Assembly: GCA_910579495.1 (NCBI GenBank)
Contig: CAJTVD010000100.1
Span: forward strand, 1 to 10,730
Reading direction: 5' to 3'
Origin: an uncultured Lachnospiraceae bacterium
GTDB lineage: Bacteria > Bacillota > Clostridia > Lachnospirales > Lachnospiraceae
DNA length: 10,730 nt
The position numbers and the translations under genes are program-made. The notes under the pieces are model-generated. The model was not told the origin of the DNA and ran no database searches. It saw only the letters and a program-made list of their open reading frames with translations. Positions 1 through 6,886 of the stretch are shown piece after piece (the first letter of the stretch is position 1; each line of letters opens with the position of its first letter).

Positions 1-1
1 C

Positions 2-1009
2 ATCTATTATGTGTTTTTTTATTCGTTAATGCTGGTGCAGGCGGTAAATCTGATGGCAGCGGTATGGTATGGCCATTGCGGTTTGGGACAGTTGGCGGGC
101 TTTCTTCTGTTGGCGGCGGCCATAGCGGGGGGGAATTATATTACTGCGCTGCTGATGATGGAGCTTACGGTGTTTTTCTTTGTATGGGCATTGGCTACGA
201 AGAAACGGATTATGAAAAAGCTGGCATTGTTATTGGCAGTTACTCTGGTGTGTTTTCTGGTTAACTGCCTTGCGCCGGGAAATGCTGTGCGCCAGGGGGC
301 ATTTGAATCATGGAACCCCATAAGGGCAGTTTTGTATTCTTACCACGAGGCTTATAACCATATGGTGGAATGGACCAGTCCTTTGGTGGTGGCGGGCATG
401 GTATTTTTGCTGCCCTTTTTATGGCAGGTCCCTATAGGAAAATTAAGTGGTGGATTTGGCACCTTTGTATTGTTCCTTGGGATGGAATTTTCTTTTTTTG
501 CATCTTCCTTTACCCCTACCCTTTATACGTATGGTGATGTAGGGGCCGGACGGATACAGAATATCCGGTATTTCCTGTGGGTGTTTATTTGTATTGCGGC
601 AGAATTTACCCTGGTCTGCCTTATAAAAACCATGTTTGGATGCCAGGGGGAAGGTAGTAACTTTAGGGTTCTTCGTAATGTATATAACAGGTATGGGGTT
701 CCTTTTTTTGCATCAGTGGTTTTTTGCGCAGCTTTTTTCGCAGGCAATTCCATTCTGGCAGATGATGTAAGGGATTTGGCCAGTATATCTGCTGCGAAAT
801 CTCTGCTGTCAGGGGAGGCGGCACAATATCACAGGGAAGCAAAGGAGCGTATATCCCTTTTACAGGGGGAAGGGATGTCTGTGGAATTAACCCCATTTTC
901 CTGCAAACCGGAGCTGTTGTTCTGGGAGGATATTAAGGAGGACCCGGATGACTGGGTAAACCGTGCGGTGGCACGCTTTTATCAAAAGGAAGAGGTGCGT
1001 TTGCGGTGA
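2..1009 (+). CDS. DUF6056-like polytopic membrane protein, 5' truncated by window edge
   Basis: The reading frame is open to the left edge (codons at 2-10 encode I-Y-Y before the GTG at 11), so the gene starts outside the window and the N-terminal part is missing. About 333 residues remain. Several hydrophobic segments are visible, followed by a soluble C-terminal tail of roughly 90 residues. The motif NCLAPGNAVR, about 85-94 residues after the GTG at 11, lies just after a membrane segment; an APGN-x-x-R element in this setting is what I associate with the DUF6056 family of bacterial membrane proteins. The C-terminal stretch with an L-L-S-G-E-A-x-Q-Y-H-R-E-A pattern and a D-P-D-D-W-V-N ending also fits that family. 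The biochemical function is not established. Its place before a GT-C glycosyltransferase suggests a role in surface-glycan assembly, perhaps as another lipid-carrier-dependent glycosyltransferase. The family call is from recall of motifs, so moderately sure. Confidence 0.7.
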   Translation: MYYVFFYSLMLVQAVNLMAAVWYGHCGLGQLAGFLLLAAAIAGGNYITALLMMELTVFFFVWALATKKRIMKKLALLLAVTLVCFLVNCLAPGNAVRQGAFESWNPIRAVLYSYHEAYNHMVEWTSPLVVAGMVFLLPFLWQVPIGKLSGGFGTFVLFLGMEFSFFASSFTPTLYTYGDVGAGRIQNIRYFLWVFICIAAEFTLVCLIKTMFGCQGEGSNFRVLRNVYNRYGVPFFASVVFCAAFFAGNSILADDVRDLASISAAKSLLSGEAAQYHREAKERISLLQGEGMSVELTPFSCKPELLFWEDIKEDPDDWVNRAVARFYQKEEVRLR

Positions 1010-1056
1010 GGGGCTGCTGGCAGGCTCTGTAATTAAGGAACCGCATTTATGGTGAT

Positions 1057-1061
1057 GGAGG
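1057..1061 (+). promoter_or_regulatory. Shine-Dalgarno GGAGG for the GT-C gene
   Basis: GGAGG sits 5 bases before the ATG at 1067 and favours that start over the upstream in-frame ATGs at 1049 and 1055. A weaker AAGGA at 1035-1039 lies 9 bases before the 1049 ATG, so the longer form cannot be excluded. Confidence 0.6.
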
Positions 1062-1066
1062 CTTCA

Positions 1067-2575
1067 ATGACGGATATATGCAAAAAGAAAAGGCCAGGCC
1101 AATTGATTTTGGCAGCTGTATTTCTTGGCTACCTGATTTTCAACGGCATCCTGCTCTCCCGCCACGAACCATGGAGGGATGAGGCCAATGTATGGCTGAT
1201 GGCGAGGGAACTGACGCCCCTGCAGCTTTTGGCGGAGATCAGGTATCAGGGGCATCCCTGCCTTTGGTATCTTCTGGTGATGCCGTTTGCCAAAGCTGGG
1301 CTGCCTTTTGGGATGATGGGGGGCATCAGTTATTGTATCATGGCAGCCACAGCAGGGCTGTTTTTGATGAAAGCGCCCTTCCATATCCTCACCAAGGCTG
1401 CCCTCCTGTTCAGCCCTATCTTTACTTATTATTATGCGGAGATTGCCAGGAACTATTGCCTGATTGCTTTATTCTTGGTTTTACTGGCAATATATTATCC
1501 CCAAAGGAATGAAAGGTGCGTGCTGTATGGCCTGCTGCTTGGCCTGCTGGTACAGTCGGATACGGTGGTGCTGATGGCGGCAGGGATGATTTCCCTGATG
1601 TGGCTGTGGGAAGCCCTGATGCTTTGTTACCGGCAAAAGTCTGCGGCACCTTTTGTGCGCATTTTAAGGGGGCTTTGGATTCCCTTATTCAGCCTGCTGT
1701 TCCTGGCAGTGCAGTTTTACCGGGTATCGGACAGCCCGGTATTTCAGGTAAGCAGCTTTGGGGCAGGTGACCTTATAAGGGAAACCAGAAGCTATGCTTA
1801 CTGGATATTGGAGCGGCTCACAGGAAGGGGGCAGGGCTTCTGCCTGGTTTTCTTTCTGTTTTCCTTGGTTTTCTTGCTGGCGGCTTCTATAAAGGTAAGG
1901 AACCCTTGGGCGGCAGGGGTCATAGGGGCGGCTTATTTGTTCCAGGCGGCGTTCAGTGTGGTGGTATACCAGCTTCATATATGGCATTTTATTGCCCTTT
2001 GTTTTGTATTTATCTGGACAGTATGGGTATTCTATTGCCAGAAAGAGGAAAGGAAGACGGAGGGCAGGGGAATCAAAGGGGTTCTCCTGGGGCTGGAGGG
2101 GCTGCTGGCCGTGATAGCGGCCTGCATGTTTATCCAGTGGAATTCCCAGGAGGAATCCTCGGGGCTGAAGAATGCCCTTTATGGCCTTTATTCGGACGGG
2201 GGAAATACAGCGGATTATATCAGGGAAAACATACCCCAGGAGGAGGTGGTGGTGTCTGTAAATGTCCCCATGGCATCCACAGTGCTGGCGCATCTGCCGG
2301 AATATGATTTTTTCTTTGGCGGCAACGGATACAAAGAAAGCTATGCCGACTGGAGCCAGGAGCAGGACAGGCAGGTTAGTTTTGACGCGCTTTTAACCTG
2401 GGCGGAAACCAATTTTCCTGGAAAAACCCAATTTTATCTGCTGGATTCCGGGGGCACTTGCCTTACCGACCCGGAACGGCTGGCAGATTACCAGGTTTTA
2501 TACCAGACCGGGCAGGAAACCGCAAGGGGAGAAGAGTACCGGATTTACAAAATTGATATTAACGGGAATGGATAA
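1067..2575 (+). CDS. GT-C-type integral membrane glycosyltransferase (ArnT/PMT-like fold)
   Basis: A 502-residue protein with about ten predicted membrane helices and a C-terminal extracytoplasmic domain of about 140 residues. After the first helix there is HEPWRDEANVW, with the acidic pair D38-E39 in the first external loop. This is the position of the D-E/D-x-D type catalytic motif of GT-C enzymes that use polyprenyl-phosphate sugars. It is followed by RYQGHPCLWYLL (about 59-70), matching the GHP-x-L-Y/W-Y-L pattern common in this superfamily, and later by YYAEIARNY, another conserved external-loop motif. Family knowledge predicts transfer of a sugar from a lipid-phosphate donor to an acceptor outside the membrane; the sugar and acceptor cannot be read from sequence. 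It starts 57 bases after the DUF6056-like gene and is followed after 46 bases by the FAD oxidoreductase gene. The start was chosen from the Shine-Dalgarno at 1057-1061; an alternative start at 1049 adds six residues. Confidence 0.8.
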   Translation: MTDICKKKRPGQLILAAVFLGYLIFNGILLSRHEPWRDEANVWLMARELTPLQLLAEIRYQGHPCLWYLLVMPFAKAGLPFGMMGGISYCIMAATAGLFLMKAPFHILTKAALLFSPIFTYYYAEIARNYCLIALFLVLLAIYYPQRNERCVLYGLLLGLLVQSDTVVLMAAGMISLMWLWEALMLCYRQKSAAPFVRILRGLWIPLFSLLFLAVQFYRVSDSPVFQVSSFGAGDLIRETRSYAYWILERLTGRGQGFCLVFFLFSLVFLLAASIKVRNPWAAGVIGAAYLFQAAFSVVVYQLHIWHFIALCFVFIWTVWVFYCQKEERKTEGRGIKGVLLGLEGLLAVIAACMFIQWNSQEESSGLKNALYGLYSDGGNTADYIRENIPQEEVVVSVNVPMASTVLAHLPEYDFFFGGNGYKESYADWSQEQDRQVSFDALLTWAETNFPGKTQFYLLDSGGTCLTDPERLADYQVLYQTGQETARGEEYRIYKIDINGNG

Positions 2576-2608
2576 TAGAGGATGGCTTTAGGGCCAGATA
2601 AGAGTAAA

Positions 2609-2614
2609 AAGGAG
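2609..2614 (+). promoter_or_regulatory. Shine-Dalgarno AAGGAG for the FAD oxidoreductase
   Basis: AAGGAG lies 7 bases before the ATG at 2622. The in-frame TTG at 2616 is only one base from the site and is therefore not the likely start. Confidence 0.75.
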
Positions 2615-2621
2615 TTTGGCT

Positions 2622-3755
2622 ATGCCGGGACAATATGATAAAATAATCATTGGTGCAGGGCTGTACGGCTTATATGCCGCAGACTTTTGCGGAAGCAGGG
2701 GGCAGCGGGTCTTAGTCCTGGAATATGACAGTGCGCCCTTTCAGCGGGCAACTTATATCAACCAGGCGAGGGTCCACATGGGCTACCACTATCCCAGGAG
2801 CCTTACCACTGCGGTTAAGTCGGCGGGGTATTTCAGGAGGTTTGTGGAGGACTTTGGGTTCTGCATCCACCATAAGTTTGACCAGGTCTACGCTACCTCT
2901 GATAAATTTTCCTGGACCAGCGCCAGCCAGTTCCAGGAATTTTGCCGGGCGGCGGGGATTAAATGTGAGGAGACAGCTACAGCCTGTTATTTTAAGCCGG
3001 GTATGTGTGACGGTGCGTTTCTCACGGAGGAATACACTTATGATGCGAAGATACTGCAGAAGTTTTATCAGGATAAGCTGCAGGGCAACCGGAATGTGGA
3101 TATGGTGTTTAACGCCCGGATAGAGAGGATCGTCAGGCAGGATAAAAAGTTCCTGGTGGCAGGGCGGGAAAATTCTTATGAGGCGCCCTATGTGCTGAAT
3201 GCTTCCTATGCCTCTGTGAACCAGGTGATCCGGAAGGTGGAGGGGATAGGGCAGGATCTGTTTGGCATTAAATATGAGCTCTGTGAGATTATCCTGTGCC
3301 ATCCCTCAGAAAAGCTGAAAAATACAGGGATAACTGTTATGGACGGGCCCTTCTTTTCTATCATGCCTTTTGGGAAAACGGGGCTGCATTCCCTGACGGC
3401 GGTTACCTTTACGCCCCATGTGACAAGCTATAGTCAGGAGCCTTCCTTTTCCTGCCAGGAAAAAGGAAAAGGGTGCAGCCCGGAGAACCTTGGCAACTGC
3501 AATGAGTGTGCCAACAGGCCGGATTCCGCCTGGCCATATATGTCCCATCTGGCGGATAAATACCTGCGCCCGGAATACACTTATACCTATAAGGAATCCC
3601 TGTATTCCATGAAGCCGATCCTGAAAAGCTCCGAAGTGGACGATTCCAGGCCCACGGCGATTAAGGTGATGAGCAGGCAGCCTGCCTTTGTCAGTGTCCT
3701 GTCAGGGAAGATCAATACGGTGTATGATTTAGATGAATACCTGGCGATTGTATGA
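2622..3755 (+). CDS. FAD-dependent oxidoreductase (DAO-type) with a four-cysteine cluster
   Basis: A 377-residue soluble protein. The N-terminus carries a Rossmann dinucleotide-binding motif, GAGLYG at 11-16, with an acidic residue ending the second strand (VLVLEYD, E34). This is typical of the DAO/amino-oxidase FAD superfamily, which also includes UDP-galactopyranose mutase. A conserved-looking block NQARVHMGYHYPRS (47-60) probably lines the flavin or substrate site. The C-terminus ends with a SGKINTVYDLDE block of the kind found in FAD enzymes encoded in surface-polysaccharide clusters. Cysteines 278, 285, 293 and 296 form a C-x6-C-x7-C-x2-C cluster that could bind a metal; this is unusual for simple DAO proteins. 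The substrate is unknown. Its position among glycosyltransferase and aminotransferase genes suggests it acts on a sugar or a sugar-linked intermediate. It lacks the lengthy HxFHT-type signature expected of a true UDP-galactopyranose mutase, so I do not name it as such. Confidence 0.8.
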   Translation: MPGQYDKIIIGAGLYGLYAADFCGSRGQRVLVLEYDSAPFQRATYINQARVHMGYHYPRSLTTAVKSAGYFRRFVEDFGFCIHHKFDQVYATSDKFSWTSASQFQEFCRAAGIKCEETATACYFKPGMCDGAFLTEEYTYDAKILQKFYQDKLQGNRNVDMVFNARIERIVRQDKKFLVAGRENSYEAPYVLNASYASVNQVIRKVEGIGQDLFGIKYELCEIILCHPSEKLKNTGITVMDGPFFSIMPFGKTGLHSLTAVTFTPHVTSYSQEPSFSCQEKGKGCSPENLGNCNECANRPDSAWPYMSHLADKYLRPEYTYTYKESLYSMKPILKSSEVDDSRPTAIKVMSRQPAFVSVLSGKINTVYDLDEYLAIV

Positions 3756-3781
3756 GGAGTTACGATAATTTTAAAAGCAGC

Positions 3782-3786
3782 AGGAG
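3782..3786 (+). promoter_or_regulatory. Shine-Dalgarno AGGAG for the membrane GT2 gene
   Basis: AGGAG is 7 bases before the ATG at 3794. It decides this start over the in-frame ATG at 3752, which overlaps the previous stop codon but has no good site in front of it. Confidence 0.7.
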
Positions 3787-3793
3787 TTATTTT

Positions 3794-4756
3794 ATGAATG
3801 GGCAAGGAACAGAAAAAAAAGAGAAAAAATTTATTTCCCTGGTGATTTATCTCCACGATGGGGCGGCATACCTGAAATATTTTCTGGATACAGTGATTCC
3901 CGTATGTGAAAATCATTTTGAGCAGTTTGAACTGGTATGTGTGGACGATGGCTGCCGGGACGGCACCATAGAGGTGCTGAAAGAATATGTGGAAAGCAGG
4001 CAGTTAAAGGCCATGGTGAATGTGGTCCATATGAGCTTTTTCCAGGGGCTGGAAAGCGCCATGAATGCCGGCAGGGACATCGCCATCGGGGATTTTGTCT
4101 ATGAATTTGACGATATCTTAGTGGATTATGACCCGGAGGAGATCCTCAAAGTTTACCGGAAGCTGATAGAAGGCAGCGATATTGTAGCCGCAAGCAGCAA
4201 AGGAAAACTGCGGGTAACCTCCAGGATGTTTTATTATCTTTTTAATAAGACAAGCAGAGGAAACGGGAAAATTGGCCCGGAGACTTTCCGCATAGTATCC
4301 CGGAGGGCCATCAACAGGATAAAGACGATGGGACAGTACATCCCTTACCGGAAGGCAGTATATATGAACTGCGGGCTGAAAGCGGCGACGGTCTACTATG
4401 ACAGCAGGGATGTGAATGTAAGGGTGAGGAATAAGACAGTGCCTTCGGAACGGACAGCCCTTGCCCTGGACTCCTTTATATACTTTACCAATGTGCTGGA
4501 GCGGATATCTGCCATTGCCTGCGGGGCATTGCTTCTGCTGACTGTGTGCATGGGGATTTATATTATCATAGATGCTTTTAACGGCGTAAAGCCGGTGGAG
4601 GGCTGGCTTTCCATTATGGGCTTTTTGGCACTTGGCTTTTTTGGCATGTTTGCGCTGCTGACAATCATATTAAAATATCTGGCAGTGCTGCTGAACCTGG
4701 TATTTAAACAGCAGCGGTATCTGGTATCGGATGTGGAAAAGGTGGTAAAAAAGTGA
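3794..4756 (+). CDS. GT2 glycosyltransferase with two C-terminal membrane helices (GtrB/ArnC/DPM1-like)
   Basis: A 320-residue protein with an N-terminal GT-A domain and two hydrophobic helices near 237-260 and 271-302. The nucleotide-binding motif VDDGCRDGT is at about 50-58. The usual D-x-D metal-binding region appears as YEFDDILVDYDPEE, with E104-F-D-D107; this departs from the common M-D-x-D-L-Q form. A region ETFRIVSRRAINRI resembles the acceptor-side block of polyprenyl-phosphate glycosyltransferases. Family knowledge suggests transfer of a sugar from a nucleotide donor to polyprenyl phosphate at the cytoplasmic face. Donor and product are unknown, and the altered metal motif makes the call less firm. 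The coding frame continues upstream to an ATG at 3752 that overlaps the FAD gene stop, so a 334-residue form is possible. Its stop overlaps the next start by four bases (GTGA). Confidence 0.8.
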   Translation: MNGQGTEKKEKKFISLVIYLHDGAAYLKYFLDTVIPVCENHFEQFELVCVDDGCRDGTIEVLKEYVESRQLKAMVNVVHMSFFQGLESAMNAGRDIAIGDFVYEFDDILVDYDPEEILKVYRKLIEGSDIVAASSKGKLRVTSRMFYYLFNKTSRGNGKIGPETFRIVSRRAINRIKTMGQYIPYRKAVYMNCGLKAATVYYDSRDVNVRVRNKTVPSERTALALDSFIYFTNVLERISAIACGALLLLTVCMGIYIIIDAFNGVKPVEGWLSIMGFLALGFFGMFALLTIILKYLAVLLNLVFKQQRYLVSDVEKVVKK

Positions 4757-5529
4757 ATGAAGAAAAACTGACAATTAATCTCCTGTTCCCGGTACTCAAT
4801 GAAAAGCTCCGCCTTGAGGGAGGAATCAACAGAACCATAGCATACTTAAGGAAGCATGTTACCATTCCATGCCAGCTTACCATTTTGGATAATGGGTCTG
4901 AGGATGAAACGCCGGAAATCGGAAAGGCGCTGGCGCAAAAGTACCCGGAGGTCACCTATGTGCGGTTAGGGGAAAAGGGCGTAGGGGTGGCATTCCGTAA
5001 TGGAATCGCCCTGAACCAGTGCGCCCTGGTAGGGTATATGGATATCGACCTGTCCACAGACATCAGATACCTGGGACGGATCATTAAGCTGTTCCAGAAG
5101 CACCCGGAGCTGGAATATGTAAACGGAAGCCGTTTCAGCAGAAAGTCTGTGACGAAGGGGCGCAAATGGTACCGGAAAATCACATCCATGGGGCTGGTAT
5201 TTTTATTGAAAGTTTTTTTCCATATGAAAGCCACAGACGCGGTGTGCGGTTTTACCTTTTTAAGAAAGGAGACAGCAGAGCGGCTGGCGGCAGCCTGCAG
5301 CAATGACAATGGCTGGTTTTATACCATAGAATTTTTGCTCCGTGCGGAGCGTATGGGGGTTGTGGTCTATGATATGCCCGTAAAATGGCAGGAGGATTAC
5401 AATACTACGGTAAAGGTCTGGAAAACCATTAAGAATTATCTGGTGCAGATGGGGAGGCTGAAGAAAGCTTTCAGGGAAGAAGACAGGCAGAAGAAAGAGG
5501 TGCGCAGGAAAAATGCTGAAAAGAATTGA
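4753..5529 (+). CDS. GT2 glycosyltransferase, ALG5/DPM1-like polyprenyl-phosphate sugar synthase
   Basis: A 258-residue protein starting at a GTG that overlaps the preceding stop; AAGGTGG at 4739-4745 lies 7 bases upstream. Motifs in order: LDNGSEDET (45-53) for nucleotide binding; a KGVGVAFRNG block leading into MDIDLSTD (96-103), with a D-x-D metal site; TDAVCGFTFLRK (161-172), matching the D-T-Q-C-G-F-K block of ALG5-type dolichyl-phosphate glucosyltransferases; and GWFYTIEFLLRAERMG followed by MPVKWQED (187-215), matching their W-x-x-D-V-E-L and V-P-V-x-W blocks. There are no C-terminal transmembrane helices, only a charged lysine/arginine-rich tail. The predicted reaction is transfer of a hexose from a nucleotide sugar to polyprenyl phosphate, making a donor for GT-C enzymes such as the one at 1067-2575. 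The sugar is not predictable from sequence alone. Confidence 0.83.
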   Translation: MNEEKLTINLLFPVLNEKLRLEGGINRTIAYLRKHVTIPCQLTILDNGSEDETPEIGKALAQKYPEVTYVRLGEKGVGVAFRNGIALNQCALVGYMDIDLSTDIRYLGRIIKLFQKHPELEYVNGSRFSRKSVTKGRKWYRKITSMGLVFLLKVFFHMKATDAVCGFTFLRKETAERLAAACSNDNGWFYTIEFLLRAERMGVVVYDMPVKWQEDYNTTVKVWKTIKNYLVQMGRLKKAFREEDRQKKEVRRKNAEKN

Positions 5530-6610
5530 TCTGGAGAGGGATTACCAAAAACACAAAGAGGAATACCTGGAGGCCATAAAGGCGGTGTGTGAGGAAACGG
5601 CTTTTTCAGGAGGGAAATTTGCAGATAAATTTGACCAGGAGTTTGCAAGGTTCTGCGGCGTCCCTTATGCAGCGGGGGTCAATAACGGGACCTCTGCCCT
5701 GCACTGCGCCATGATGGCGCTGGGGATTGGCAGGGGGGATGAGGTCATTGTCCCGGCAAATACTTATATTGCCACTGCCTGGGGGGTTACGTATACCGGG
5801 GCTGTGCCGGTGTTTGTGGACTGTACCCCGGACACCTGGGAGATAGACCCGGCTAAAATTGAGGAAAAAATCACAGAAAAGACCAAGGCGGTGATTGGCG
5901 TCCATTTATACGGGCAGCCCTTTGAATTTGACAGGGTAAAGGAAATTGCAGGCCGTCACGGGCTGTATGTGGTGGAAGACTGCGCCCAGGCCCATGGGGC
6001 GCGTTATCAGGGAAAAATGGTGGGAACCCTTGGGGAGATGGGATGCTTTAGCTTTTATCCAGGGAAGAACCTATATGCTTTTGGGGAAGGGGGAAGCGTT
6101 ACCTGCCACAAGGAGGAATATTACGATGCCATCACTACCATAAAAAACCAGGGCTGCCAGGTGCGGTATTACCATGATGTGGTGGGGTACAATTACCGCC
6201 TGGAGGGCATCCAGGGGGCGGTGCTCAGCGTCAGCTTAAAGTACCTGCCGGAATGGACAAGGCGGCGCAGGGAGATTGGGGAGAGGTATCTGCGGGAAAT
6301 CAAAAATCCGCGTCTTGCCATGCAGGCGCACCCGGAGAATACGGAGCCGGTTTATCACCTGTTTGTAATTACGGTGGAAGACCCAGAGGGCTTTCTTCCT
6401 TATATGGAAGGGAAGGGGATGGAGTGTAACAGGCATTATCCGGTTCCCTGCCATTTGCAGAAAGCCTATAAGGAGCTGGGATACCAGGAAGGGGACTGCC
6501 CCAACGCAGAGTACCTGGCAAGCCATTGTGTCACACTTCCCTTATTCCCGGAGATGAGGGAGGAGGAAGTGGCTATGGTGATAGAAGCCTGCAATTCTTA
6601 CCAGGCATAG
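5513..6610 (+). CDS. DegT/DnrJ/EryC1/StrS family PLP-dependent sugar aminotransferase
   Basis: A 365-residue protein, the usual length for this family. Visible signatures are NNGTSAL (58-64) for phosphate binding; PANTYIATAW (81-90); VEDCAQAHGA (154-163), where D156 should contact the PLP ring nitrogen; and SFYPGKNL with the likely Schiff-base lysine K185. GYNYRLEGIQGAVL further on matches the N-x-R-x-x-x-x-Q-A-A-V-L block. The catalytic lysine is present, so it is an aminotransferase rather than one of the lysine-lacking dehydratases of this fold. It should convert a keto sugar nucleotide to an amino sugar with glutamate as donor. Sequence feel is close to 3-aminotransferases such as the FdtB/DesV group, but the regiochemistry cannot be assigned. 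The start ATG lies 17 bases inside the previous gene with AGGA at 5506-5509. It is the last gene before the terminator at 6653-6681. No keto-sugar-forming dehydratase is in the window. Confidence 0.9.
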   Translation: MLKRIDLERDYQKHKEEYLEAIKAVCEETAFSGGKFADKFDQEFARFCGVPYAAGVNNGTSALHCAMMALGIGRGDEVIVPANTYIATAWGVTYTGAVPVFVDCTPDTWEIDPAKIEEKITEKTKAVIGVHLYGQPFEFDRVKEIAGRHGLYVVEDCAQAHGARYQGKMVGTLGEMGCFSFYPGKNLYAFGEGGSVTCHKEEYYDAITTIKNQGCQVRYYHDVVGYNYRLEGIQGAVLSVSLKYLPEWTRRRREIGERYLREIKNPRLAMQAHPENTEPVYHLFVITVEDPEGFLPYMEGKGMECNRHYPVPCHLQKAYKELGYQEGDCPNAEYLASHCVTLPLFPEMREEEVAMVIEACNSYQA

Positions 6611-6652
6611 CGGAAATTATGAATTATCTTTTAAATCTTTCTTAATATTGGG

Positions 6653-6681
6653 AAAGGAGCCTTTAAAAAGGCTCCTTTTTT
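6653..6681 (+). terminator. Rho-independent terminator of the glycosyltransferase/aminotransferase operon
   Basis: A perfect 9-bp stem, AAAGGAGCC (6653-6661) with GGCTCCTTT (6670-6678), an 8-base A/T loop, and a run of six T ending at 6681. It lies 42 bases after the aminotransferase stop and separates that operon from the MBOAT gene. Confidence 0.93.
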
Positions 6682-6689
6682 GATATACT
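6662..6689 (+). promoter_or_regulatory. Possible promoter for the MBOAT-SGNH operon
   Basis: TATACT at 6684-6689 is a good -10 match. TTTAAA at 6662-6667, 16 bases upstream, is a weak -35 (four of six). The -35 would fall in the loop of the terminator just upstream. An inverted repeat GATAT-N4-ATATC (6682-6695) covers the -10. No better promoter was found before the MBOAT gene, but the call is tentative. Confidence 0.3.
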
Positions 6690-6886
6690 AATATCAGTAC
6701 TTAACGGGATCTGTCCTGTAAGGGGCCAGTAAGTGTTAAAGCCAGGCTTTTAGGAAAGCGGCATTTGTATGCCCATTGGCGTTTGGCGGCGGGTAAGTTG
6801 CGCTGTGCCGGGACGCAGGCATGGAGAGTTTGCTTTTATGAGAAGACAGGCAGCAGAAAATGTGCGGAGAACCAGTGAAAAATTGA

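Larger units (their letters stand above)
6611..6886. other. Intergenic region between the two plus-strand operons
   Basis: 276 bases without a convincing gene. It holds the terminator at 6653-6681, a tentative promoter at 6662-6689, and then about 190 bases that would be a long untranslated leader of the MBOAT gene. Short inverted repeats occur, such as AAAGC-CAG-GCTTT near 6740 and GGCAT-N4-ATGCC at about 6760-6773. They do not resemble a riboswitch that I recognise. Confidence 0.6.

Noticed and set aside
1685..2293. Minus-strand open frame of 202 codons opposite the GT-C gene
   Set aside because: No ribosome binding site and no recognisable motifs; the protein-like features belong to the plus-strand membrane protein.
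2616..2621. TTG start two codons upstream for the FAD gene
   Set aside because: It is one base from the Shine-Dalgarno; the ATG at 2622 has a proper 7-base spacing.
2712..3302. Minus-strand open frame of 196 codons opposite the FAD gene
   Set aside because: Complement of a confidently called FAD enzyme; no start signal or domain.
2622..3755. UDP-galactopyranose mutase (glf) as the identity of the FAD protein
   Set aside because: The Rossmann motif is shared, but the signature sequences I expect for that mutase after the first 60 residues are not present and the cysteine cluster is foreign to it.
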